Source: Xestospongia bergquistia
Taxonomy: Eukaryota; Porifera; Demospongiae; Haplosclerida; Petrosiidae
Direction of reading: 5' to 3'
Length of the DNA: 64,000 bases
NCBI GenBank assembly: GCA_963965975.1
Contig: OZ014417.1
Span: 1,409,321-1,473,320, forward strand
Shown here: one piece after another, positions 34,444 to 45,744 of the stretch
Position numbering within the stretch: the first letter of the stretch is position 1
How the letters are laid out: the number at the start of each line of letters is the position of its first letter
The notes under the pieces: generated by a model
Told to the model about the DNA's origin: nothing
Seen by the model: the letters and a program-made list of their open reading frames with translations, nothing else
Databases searched by the model: none
Made by a program: the position numbers and the translations under genes

Positions 34444-35831
34444 TTCCATTGACCATAAACTGCACTCTTGTATCAAAAATACCTAACATTATCTTTACTT
34501 TAAATGTATCATTTAATACAATTCCAATTAAAACTGTTTTATTGCCAAACTTTACATTTTTATATTTATCATAAATAAAATTATATATTTGCCATTTAGA
34601 CATGTCACTACATTACATGTGAATATATTACTAAGAGTCCAATAAAAAAAGGTCTCCAGAGAATCGTTACTATATCATCAGCATGCTACTAGTATATATC
34701 ATCAAGTAGTAACACTTATAATATAGAGAGGAAGATCTTTGTGTTAAAAGGTGACTGCAATTGTTCACTCTCTCTGATCTGTATGGATCTCATCCAGTTT
34801 CTTGATATCTTGTGAGAGTACTGAACTTTGTAAACATACAAGTTAAATAGTTAATAAACATTTTAACAATTAAAAGCCAGAATAAAAGTAATTGTCTAAA
34901 AAGAACTTGATTAAAATTAACACTGAAACAGAAATTAAATTTCGAATAGGTAAAGAGTCCAATGAAAGAAGGTCTCCAGAGAACCGTGACTAGCACGCGA
35001 CTAGCGAGGAACAGCAAACGCGTGACCTGTCATTATGGCGGGAAAATATAGCAGCAGCACGCGTACAGCAAAACGCTTACAAGAATAGGTTTTTAAATTA
35101 ATTATTAAAAAAAGATTTTTAATTAAATAATTTAGCTTTTTGTTAAAAAAATATTAATGATAATATGATCTAAAGAAATGTTAAAATCAGTAAGACGATT
35201 ATGCGTAATACAAAAGATTAGTAAAACTTCAGTATGATTGTAGTTACTAAAGATAAAAAATTGAACTAAATTAATTAAATTTTCAAAGTTATATTAAATC
35301 TAGAATGTCACTTTTCGAAATTTCAAGTTGGTGATTAGTGATCAACTTAAACTATAACTGAAATTAAGATAATTGACTTGAACAAGTTTTAGTGAAAAAT
35401 GTTTTTTTGAGAAGTTCAATATAATAAATTAAAAACAATATACTAACAAACTACTTTAAACATGAAAAAATTACAATAAAAAAGAAATAAAAAAATTACA
35501 ACAAAAAGAAAATAAAGAATAAATTAAAACAAAACAGTTTCAGTAATTGAAAGTCCCCAAGAGTCCAGTCACTCCACAAGTAGAGAACATAGAGAAAGAA
35601 AGAGAGAGTTAGTTGTAACAACTGGACTGTTAAAGATGGATGGATGGATGGATAGAGAGATAGCTCACCTTCTTCAACAGTGCTGCTCCTGCAAGGAAAG
35701 AAAAAAGTAGTTATGAACTGAACTGGTGGAGACAATGAATGGATAGAGAATGAAGAGAGACAGAGGAAGTGAAAAGGGGCCATCAACACACACACACACA
35801 GCGCACACACACGCACCCTAGAAGATCAGAG

Positions 35832-35903
35832 CTCCTCCCCGCCACCTGGCGGCCTTGGATATTAAAAAAAAATTTTTTTAGGCCGCCAGGCGGCAGGGAG
35901 GAG
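35832..35903. repeat. GC-rich 23-bp inverted repeat with AT spacer
   Basis: Left arm 35832-35854 (ctcctccccgccacctggcg...) and right arm 35881-35903 are reverse complements with two mismatches. The 26-base spacer contains a9t7, which is itself self-complementary. This would form a very stable hairpin and stands out in AT-rich surroundings. Confidence 0.9.
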
Positions 35904-36049
35904 ATGATTAATAGAGATTGTATGAGTGTGTGTATAGTGTATGGGCTGAATGGCCCAAAATAAAATTAAAAAAAAATAAAAGAAGAGGAAAGAAGGCTTG
36001 AAGGAAGACAGAAGAGACCAGGCAGGAGAGCGACTCATCTTTTACATCC

Positions 36050-36216
36050 AGAGAACATCAGAATAGTCACGAGAACACCAGAGAAGAACAGTCAAGAACA
36101 TCAGAGAACACCAGAGGAGAACAGTCAAAAACATCAGAGAAAAACAGTCAAGAACATCAGAGAACACTAGAGAAGAACAGTCAAGAACATCAGAGAACAC
36201 CAGAAAAGAACAGTCG
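36050..36216. repeat. Tandem repeat, about 33-bp unit
   Basis: Five or so units of 'aacagtcaagaacatcagag' followed by 'aacaccagagaag', with one unit shortened to about 23 bp. No coding potential seen. Confidence 0.85.
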
Positions 36217-36751
36217 AGTCCTGTAGAAACGAAGACAGAGGAAAATTTTATTTAAAAATTCAAAAAATCAATTGACAAAAATTAAAAATAAAATAAATGA
36301 AAAGTTTAAAAACAAAAAAGAAAAAACAGATAAAGATGACATAACTAAAATAAAAAAGATGATCCAGCGATGAGAGGTTATCCAACGATGAGGCGAGTTG
36401 ATCCAACGAAGTACGAGATGATCCATCGATGAGGTGAATCCTAGAGAACGTAGACGAAGAAAGAGAGAGTTATTTGTAACAACTGCAGAATAGATGTGAG
36501 ATGGATGGATGGAGAGATAACTCACCTTATAATTAAAGTATGCAAAATGGAGCAGTTATATGCTATCAAGAAATCTCGTCATGCTTCAATTTGACAATCA
36601 CTCGACACAAACTCATGACAAATTTGGCGGGAAATAACTACACGCGTGACCAACATTAATTGATTTTTTAATTGATTTGATTAACAACTAATTAAAATCT
36701 TCAAATTAATTATACAAGTATTTTTAACATTCTACAAGTTATTAGTAGAAA

Positions 36752-36843
36752 GAAATATAGCAATGTCTATATACAATAAAAGGTATAATATATTTCTGAA
36801 ATATAGCAATGTCTATATACAATAAAAGGTATAATATATTTCT
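36752..36843. repeat. Perfect 46-bp tandem duplication
   Basis: Two identical adjacent copies, 36752-36797 and 36798-36843, starting 'gaaatatagcaatgtctata'. Perfect identity points to a recent duplication or an assembly artefact. Confidence 0.95.
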
Positions 36844-37463
36844 ATCTGAAACTTCCAAACTAGACAGTAGTGGTCTCATCAGTTTGTCAATATGTGTGTA
36901 CATGTGTGTATGTTATGAATTAGTGAAACTAGTGTATGTATGATGGAGACAGATATCATAGTGTAGCCCGCTAACAAAATGAACCCGGATCTGTTAGTGC
37001 TAGCTTTGAGAAAATTCTGTATTTTAAATATATCAACCTAAGCTCTGAATTTCTTACATTTCTAGTTAGAGATCATGTTTTATCTCATAAAATCATAACT
37101 CTAGATTTTCAAAGCATTACATGTTTCTATCACTTCTAAAGTACTTGACATGAGATTTCTTGGTCATTTCCATTAATGGCATCCTATAGCTTACACCCCA
37201 AGTAAGGTTTCATGTCCTCCAGCAACTGCGATGCTTCAAAATCTCATGATAACTATTACTTACAAGTCTTCTTTACTTAACACGAACAAGACAATATGAT
37301 GACCTCTAACATAGCAGCTAGCTAAAATGGGCATCTCTCTCACAATGTTGTCAGATAGTATGATTCTTCAAGTGACTAGCCATATGATTTAATGATCTAG
37401 ACTAAGAGTATGTAAAGAAAGACAGCAAGACAGCTTTCTAGTGCCACTGTCCAGCTAACAAGG

Positions 37464-40400
37464 ATGGATGCTGATGATAGACATAAGAGCCTTTTACAAC
37501 TACATCATCAACTAAGCAATAGTGGTCATCAAATTGATGTTGCTAACTTGCTCCAATTGCTTGAGCTGCAACAACTTCGTCAAGGTGACGAATTTGCTTG
37601 CTACTTGAACGATGAAAAGGTTCCTAGGTTGATGTGTGTTCAATTCCACCCGGAAAAGTCTCAACTCTACCTGCAGCCGGTACCTCCCAGCAATCCCAGC
37701 TTTATGAATAATAACAATTTTAATAATTCCACTGACCACAACTGTCATGGAAGTTTCTCGTTGGATCTTGCCAGTGTTCAGGTACAAAAATAAAAACTTT
37801 GTTTTTTATATGAAAGTCTTTTAAATTGATCTACTGTTATTATTATCCATTATTAATTGTTTTAACGAGGTAGAGATCATCTTTTTAAGTTGTAAGTCCA
37901 AAATGTAATTCGTTTGTGTCTTGTAGATGGTTGGAATGGGCAAGAGAGTGAAAGAGGAGACTAAAATTAGGAATGTATTACAAATCACACAACCAGTGAG
38001 TTAGTGGTACTGGTATACATGCTCCATGTGATAATTACATAGTAAGAAGTAAGAATAAAAGTATTAATGACTTATGATTAAAAGTAATTGATCACAATAA
38101 GACTGCTTACAATTTAAAATGAAATGACTTTTTGTGGTTAATAACCAACTCTCTTTTCAAATATTGTTATGAAAAGGTGTTATTTGATGTCCTTTAACAA
38201 GCTCCTTAATTGGAATATTGTCAGCATTACTGTCATTTATCAGCCATTGTTATTGTTAAATTTTCACATGATTTGTTAACAGTTAATGATAAGTCTTCAT
38301 AGTAAAAAACTGTGACAAATCTACTGAGAACTCATTATAGCTTTGCATTGTAGATTAGTGGAGATCACTGTCTCAGTATTTATTATGGGAACTGGCCTTG
38401 GAAAGAGCTCCAGTTAGTTGCAAGAGACCCAGCTGTTGTGGGAGTTTGGCATCTCTGGTTGGATAAGTTTATCATGCATCAACGTAATACGCAAAATACA
38501 ACCATGAGTAAACTTGATCAGTGGTTGTTAGCAAAATATATGGAGTTAAAAACTCAACAGAAAGGTTCTGTCCATGCTGTATTTGCTGTGAGAAGTTTTA
38601 CAGGATTCAGACTGTGGAAAGCAAGCAGGGTTAGTTAGTAAAAAACAATACACACAGTTTTTCTCATATAATAGTTAGTTAGTTATTAATAATTATTAAT
38701 TGTACATATTTTGTTGATAAATCTATCATCCATTCTGTTGACTAAAACTGTGATACCCTTAACACATTTGTATCTGTAATTCACTACTTGTTTGATGTCC
38801 TTGTAGATTCTTAATTCACTGTTGAAGTCAGATGAAGAGCTCAGTTTATTTGTAGAACAATACCTCTGGGAGCTACCATTCTGCATCTACCAAGCATTAT
38901 ACTATAGTTACATAATCACAGAGAGGCCAGATATACAACATTTGTATAACCAAAATGCTAGATCATCACTTGATGGGCCTCCTACAATAATTACAGACCA
39001 ATGCAACAGTCCAAAGTCAATTAGCTTAAGGAGACGCTCTTCACTGAAAATTTTAAACCTTCGTTCAAGAGCTGAACAACGCCGAAATACAATTTATAGC
39101 AGCTGCATCACTAGTTTTACTGACATGAGTATAAATGCATTCACAAACTTTCTTATTTCCTTTCAAGGTTTAAGCTCTTTATCAACTGAAGAAGTGAAGA
39201 AGATCATTCTCAATTATGACTTTCAAACTATCAATGACCAAGAAGTATCATATATCTCCTTGAAAGGATTCGCTCACTATCTTCTCTCTCAAGAGCCAGG
39301 TTCCTTCTCCCCGCTACAAGACATGACGCAGCCTCTTTCTAACTACTTCATTGCTTCCTCTCACAACACTTACTTAACTGGTCACCAACTACATGGAGAG
39401 TCCTCTACATCAATGTATGCTACCGTAAGTTTGTCATCAATTTAGTAGAGATCTCTCTGGTTGAAAACTTTTACAGGTCCTTCAAACTGGATGTCGGTGT
39501 GTGGAGTTGGATTGCTGGGATGGTGACGATGATGATCCTATTATCTATCACGGTCACACACTGACTACAAAAATTAAGTTTGAAGTGCGTTTATTTCTTT
39601 CGTTGTTCATTGGTTATTGTTTCCATGACAACAAACAACCACAGCTTAACTATAAAGTTGTGTGTGTTGAGAATGTAATTTTAAATCTCTCTATAATGGA
39701 CGCTTGAACTGTGTTAGTAGTAGAGAAGTGTTCCTCATTACAAATGCTAAATAATACAATAAAAATATTACCAAAGGACTAAGATTAAATAAACATATTT
39801 TTACTGGCTACATAGAATAAATGAATGTATTGTGTATACCAGTTAATATTAGATTTTAATCTTCATGTTTAAGTTCATAGTTTAAATACCTTGTGTGAAC
39901 TTGACCTCATGTCAAAATAATCAAACAGTCATTTGTAATAAGTGATACAATTGCTTAACATGTAAGGATGACTCAGTGCCATTACATTGCAGGCGGTAGC
40001 ATAAAGAATACTACCATTATGTAATTGTTACTCTCCTTTCTTTAGCATGTTGTTCAAACTATTGCAAAACATGCCTTTGTGGCATCACCTTATCCTTTGG
40101 TGCTTTCAATAGAAAACCACTGTAGTATTCCTCAACAGGTAAGTCTTACGTAGTCTCTTTACACAAAACAACATGTAATTGTGTTATGTTCATATATGAC
40201 TGATTCACTTGTTAATAACCAGAGTGTAAATTAACTTTAATTATCCTTAATAGGCAAAAATGGCCGCCTACATGAAACGAGAATTTGGTGATCTACTTTT
40301 AACAGATTTTATTGGTGACAATCATATGCCGAAACAACTACCGTCTCCCGAGGTAGTATATTTGTTGATACTTTTTGTATTTTATTTTTTGTGCTTTAGG

Positions 40401-43400
40401 ATTTAAAATATAAGATTCTAGTTAAAAATAGAAAGCTATCAAATTCCTCTCCATTAGCAACTCAACAGGTAAACAATTTACAGCTGCATAGTTCCATTGA
40501 TGTCATAATTACATCATAATAGAGTCAACCAAGTCCAGTTATTATCAACCTATCGCCACAATCCCCTCCCTATCTTTCTAAATCTTTGTTCAACTCTTCT
40601 CCTAAAATTACAACCCCACCTTCCACATCTCCAATAACTCCCACCAGTGCTACCTCATGTCCAACGTCTGCTAATATATTTGGTTTTTCATTTTCAAATG
40701 GAACCACAGAGCCTCAATATATATCGTCTGAAATAATTAGGCAAAAACCTACACCTCTCCGTCAAAATGCTACTAGTGAAGAAAGCAAAATACGGCAGCA
40801 TTCTCCTCTGCAACAGTGCTACAGTCTACCATCATCACCCACTCTTCCTTATCAACCTATGTCCGTTATTTTTGAGGATGAAAATGTTAAATGTGGTAGT
40901 TTAGGTAGAAACGTGGACCAGTTACACCCTATAACAACAAAGCATTCTCACAATTTGCACCGCTCATATTCGGCTTCCCAGTTTGAGTTGAAAACAAATC
41001 AGAAGTCTTTACTCTTTGATGAACAAGGAGACCAGCTCTCCTCTGCAAAAGAAGGTCACTCAATCTCTCTTGACACCTTAGGCACCAAAATTATAAGTAA
41101 AAAACTACAAGCAGCTGATAATAATAATGAGATGAATAAAGAAGTAATGCTTCCAGAGTCATTCTCAAATTCTAGAAGAGGAGGTGTTTGTAGAGATGGA
41201 TTGCAAATTGAGATGAGCAGAGAAGAAGACAAAGAAGAAGAGCAACTACCAAAACTGAGAGGCAGAAGAGGTGGCGTGATAAAGGAGACATACCAGCTGC
41301 AAAATGATGACCCTGAGGAACAAGATGACAAAGTCTTAAATAACCCAAGGGACCCTTCAAACTTAGAGGAGTCACCTGCACATCATATTATACATACTGA
41401 AAATCACGAATCATCCCAAAATCAATGTCGTCCTACAAGTATTGTCATTGTTTCCTCTGATGAATGTGATCTTGCTAGTAGTCTCCCAGAGTCTTTGCTA
41501 GCTTCTGCTCTACAAGAAATGAATCAACTAAAGTCAAACAGCAAAAAAGCTATTGTCTCACCGACTCCAAGTTTCTCTAAACACAGTGAAGACCTTTCTT
41601 TCGATTCTTCTTCCTATTCTCCTCCTACATCTCCACATATTGTACGCCAAATTCGTAGCACAGCTGATAATGATTCTATCTTACCAATACATACTAGTCC
41701 GTCCTTTAATCTTGGCAACCCAAAAAGTCAAGGTCAGTTTGAGCAGTTGTATAATCAACAAGACCGACTAGACGTTTTCAAAAGATTTGAGCCTGCCAAT
41801 AACGGGCGTTATTTTGAGGACAATGTATTAGATAGTGATATTAGTCAATCTCTTCTTTCATTAATTCTTTCATCTCCAATTGAAAGCAGTCAGGATAGTT
41901 TGTCACTCACGAATGTCACCAAACCGGTTCATTCCTTGTCTAATAGAGGTGATATGAAACAGGTTTCACCTTTACCAGTGAGAAAGGATATATTTAATCC
42001 TTCTCAATCCAATGATTCCCTGACATCCAATTCAACTTCATTTATAAAGAAGAAAAACGGGAGCAATGGAAAGTCCTTAAAGAAATCATTAAATACTGGA
42101 TCATCCCTAAAAATGTAAGCATATGATAAAGGTATGCTTTAGTTGTAAAACGATTTAAATCTCTTGTAAATTATTCTCAGTAATTCCCTCCATTTCTAAA
42201 TTTAAAATTTTTTATGTAACTGACAACATACATATTGCTGTCATTGCCAAAGGTCAAAAGTTATAGAGTGCCAGTAAAGGTGCCATACTTTAATGTGAAA
42301 TTAAACTATATACACTAGACCCCAAATTTTTAACATTAGAACCAGGATATATTAATTTTACATTAAAGCATTTTAATCATTATGTATTGTTTTATACCCA
42401 ACTGATATTCTTGTGGTATTATAATATAATTATAGCTTATTCAACATCACCATAGCAACATTATGTCTCCATGACTATTGAACCAAACTATTGTTTAAGA
42501 CCTGCCAAAAAACATTATAAATTTTAAATAATAATATTTATATTTTTTGTTTGTTTTGTTTTGTTTTAAGGCTAGGACATAATCTTCATCGAAGTAGTCT
42601 AGCATTATCTCAGAGTTCAGATCCGCTGCCCTCAAGTGAATATATTGATACAATGGAAGCCTCCTACAGAAAAAATGATATAGCTCAAGAGCTATCAGAT
42701 TTAGTGCTTTATACGGAGGCCAAAAAGTTCCCTGGATTTAAAGTAAGGACAGAAAGGTTAACTGTCCAATATCTTTTATTCTAATCTCAGGACCCCAAAA
42801 AAGTGGCTCTAAAATGCACAGAAATGTACTCTGTAGCTGAACCAGCTGCCAAAAAGACCGTCAAAAAGACACCAATTGAATTACTAGAGTAAGGAGAAGA
42901 TAGTACTCCAATACCATTACTGTATCCTTGTTCTCCAAAGGTTCACTGATAACAATCTTATGAGGATCTATCCAGCTGCTACACGATTCAATTCATCTAA
43001 TTTTAATCCGGCTTCATTTTGGATGTATGGTTGTCAAATGGTTGCTTTAAACTACCAAACAAGTGGTCAGTTTCACAATAAATGGAAAATAAGATTATTT
43101 CCTTTGTTGTCTACAGATCAATGGATGCAGTATTATTCCACATTCTTTCAACAAAACAGTGGACTAGGATATGTTTTAAAACCACCTGTAAGTTTCTTGA
43201 TTTTGCTGATGTTGTCCTTTGAGTTAAAATTGTTTAGAATTTGAGGGAGTGGTATGACTCATCAGATACTAAGCAATCACTCACAACAGAGTTAAAAATT
43301 ATGGTAAAAAAAATGTTAACTTTGAATCATTATCTTTATAAGCAAAATATATTAGACTATTTCAAGTCAACATTACTCACAATCGCCTACATTTTTACCT

Positions 43401-45340
43401 ATATTGGAGATGGAGGTATGACAATATGACTGTAACTAGGACAATGTCATAATTTATATAGATACTGGGAGTACCACGAGATTGCTGTAAACTGAAAACT
43501 CAATGTAACACTGTTACTGGCAACTGTGGGCTATGGGATCCTGAAAAGGACAATATATTTGTTGCCAACTTAACATACCCATCATTTGCAGCTGTCAAAT
43601 TTGCATTAATTGTGGAAAAAGGTAGATCCTGTCTATATGTCCGAGTAGTTACCATGGAATTTTTCTCCTTGTTAGATTCTCAAGCTCTTGTCCAAGTTGT
43701 TCTAACAAATGACCTTCGAGTGGGCTATCAACATGTCTACTTTACTGAGAACTCTCTCCTCAGTGGTCATCCTCCATCGAGTATTTTCATCAATGTTCAG
43801 GTAGATACCCCTCTATTACAAACTAGTTATTGACCAGCATTTGTCTTCTTTGATACAGAAAAATGTAGTAGGAGATAGCACTAAAGACAGTTACTGGAGT
43901 CACAGTAAGATAATGATATAAATGTATATGCTTACATGTTCTTTGCATAAAGCAGATAGTCAAGCAGCTAATGATTGTAATGGTGATACTGGTTCATCTC
44001 AATTGGTGATAGTGCCTATATATTACAATGATCTTCCCAACGTTGATCATAATCCTGTATCACTCTTTGCTGATCCCAATACCACATCAAAGTACAAGCT
44101 TTTTAATACCGAGTTAACACTCATTTAATTTATTTTCTTCATATACAGTGAGCTGTTAATAGGAGCTTTAGCTCAACTAGACTCTAGCATCAATGAAGCT
44201 TGTCCTCAGCTTCAAGACAGAGAAGATGAAGATGAATTGTTGAGATACTTTCAATTTACTTTAGCTCAAGTGAAAGACACTGGTGAGATACGTAAAATTT
44301 GCAGTCTCGATCATGGCAGACTGATAATGCCTTTATTTGAATGGAGCTCTAAAAAGCATTGTCTATTAGTCACTTTGAAATCAAATCAAGAAGACAATTC
44401 TGTTGTCATAGAGACTGCAACGTGTGACACTAATCCAGTCACTGTTCATCGACAATCATTAAGCACAGGTAATAACAATATAAATTAGCAACATTTATGA
44501 GACTATTCTATCGCTATAGGTTATTCAGAGTTAGTTCGTAGACCTTCAACAGTTACCTTAGCTGAAACATCTCTTACAAAGAAAAATTATTTAGACATAG
44601 CTGAACTCTCTCTCACTTCATTATCATCTGCAGCCTCAAAACAACGTCGTATAAGTGTGGACATGAAAGTTGAAGTAAATCCTAAACAGCGACAGAAAGC
44701 TAGTGTTAAAAGTGTTATATCCCGCACCACTCTATCATCAAGTCACCCACTAGCTACTGTGAGCTATAGGAAGAAGAATGATCCACGTCATTCTTACCAG
44801 AGAGCCTACTCTGTGGATTATATACAGTATAAAAGTAGACAACAATCCAGTAGACAGCATCAAATTGAAATAGAAACTACTGAGGACAGTTCCCAGCCTC
44901 CACGATCTGCTATAAGGAAACGATCTGAGCGCTCAAAACTTAAACAGTCTGTCACATTTGCTGCTTTTCCAGATATTCAACAACCATCATCTGGGCGCAT
45001 CAAGTTAACTAAAAAATTCAGAAAATTGTTCAGCCAGAAACAAACACAAACATCATCTTCTCAACAAGACGATGATGACGTGTTCTCAGGAGAAGACAAC
45101 ACAGACAATGATGATGATTTTGTTACTGATTATAGCGATTCTTCTTGTAGTATAAGTGGAGACAATCTTGACACTGTTGATCCTCCATTATTGAATCCTG
45201 TAACCAAACCCAGTTCACTGTTTCGTAAAAAGAAAAGAAGACACTCTGCTCCTGTTAAACGCACAGACAGTTACAAACATCCTCGCAAGAAAAATAGTAC
45301 AGGGATTAATATAAAAAGAGATTCATGTACAAAAATATAA
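37464..45340 (+). CDS. Phosphoinositide-specific phospholipase C, epsilon-like, about 20 exons
   Basis: It should cleave PIP2 into IP3 and diacylglycerol. Exons: 37464-37781, 37927-37995, 38354-38629, 38807-39424, 39477-39584, 40046-40138, 40254-40352, 40400-40468, 40523-42114, 42571-42742, 42791-42888, 42941-43065, 43117-43187, about 43238-43302, 43462-43621, 43676-43800, 43859-43904, about 43953-44091, 44149-44468 and 44520-45340; about 1790 residues. A PH-like N-terminus and EF-like region precede the X box ([37 protein letters not shown]), which keeps both catalytic histidines. A linker of about 530 disordered residues follows, then the Y box ([18 protein letters not shown]), C2 (ILGVPRDC) and an RA-like domain ([19 protein letters not shown]). 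GHTLTTKI and the RA-like domain favour PLC-epsilon, but the CDC25 domain is absent; PLC-eta is an alternative. The start of C2 is unresolved. Confidence 0.9.
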
Positions 45341-45744
45341 TAATAATTAATAGATTGCAGCAAAGTTCATTTATTATCAATTCACGTTTATTTTATAATC
45401 ACAATATTGTCAAATTAAATATTATTTGTTTTGTTCGTATAAAATATTATGATCAGATCCATCAATAGTATACGGAGGTAAACGGAAACATTCTGAAAAT
45501 TAATAGGAGAACGCGGTTATCCGTGTATTGATATTCGGCATAGTGTTCAGTTTAAGTTTTGTTTATCTCGCTTTATCTACCATCTATGTATGTCAAACTT
45601 ACAGAACTTCTGTAGTTTTATTTATAAAAGGAAACTATCAATGTAATGTAATATTTTACACAACATGAAGTAATATATATAGTTGTTGATTGTGTGTGAC
45701 TGAAAAAAATGTGGACACTTTTATAGTCTTATTCAATGGAAGTT
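45341..45744. other. Convergent intergenic region, PLC to coiled-coil gene
   Basis: About 400 bp between two stop codons facing each other. AT-rich, with 'aataaa'-like signals expected for both 3' ends. No feature recognised. Confidence 0.5.

Larger units (their letters stand above)
34990..36660 (-). ncRNA. Candidate spliced non-coding transcript (weak)
   Basis: On the minus strand, AAG|GTGAGTTATC (donor, 36530) is followed by TTCTCTAG|GATTC (acceptor, about 36440), and TTTCTACAG|GACTC lies near 36218. Further down, CCTTGCAG is followed by a 20-base exon-like segment (about 35670-35690) and AAG|GTGAGC. The donor neighbourhoods at 35668 and 36530 are duplicates. No conserved protein frame crosses them. 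This is inference from splice-like motifs only; no transcript evidence was available. Confidence 0.25.
34444..37463. other. 3-kb region without a recognised protein gene, rich in small repeats
   Basis: It contains a 40-bp direct repeat (34633-34672 and 34953-34991, 'ggtctccagagaa' core). Two GGCGGGAAA (E2F-like) sites lie next to ACGCGTGAC at about 35019-35045 and 36622-36650. A GC-rich hairpin lies at 35832-35903, an AGAACA-type array at 36050-36216, and two similar 85-90-bp modules at 35584-35668 and 36441-36530. The latter carry minus-strand splice-like signals. The right part should contain the PLC promoter. Confidence 0.6.

Noticed and set aside
43303-43430. Continuation of PLC exon 14 through a hydrophobic stretch ([15 protein letters not shown])
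   Set aside because: It would break the phase to the next exon (ILGVPRDC) unless another splice site is used; left unresolved rather than called.
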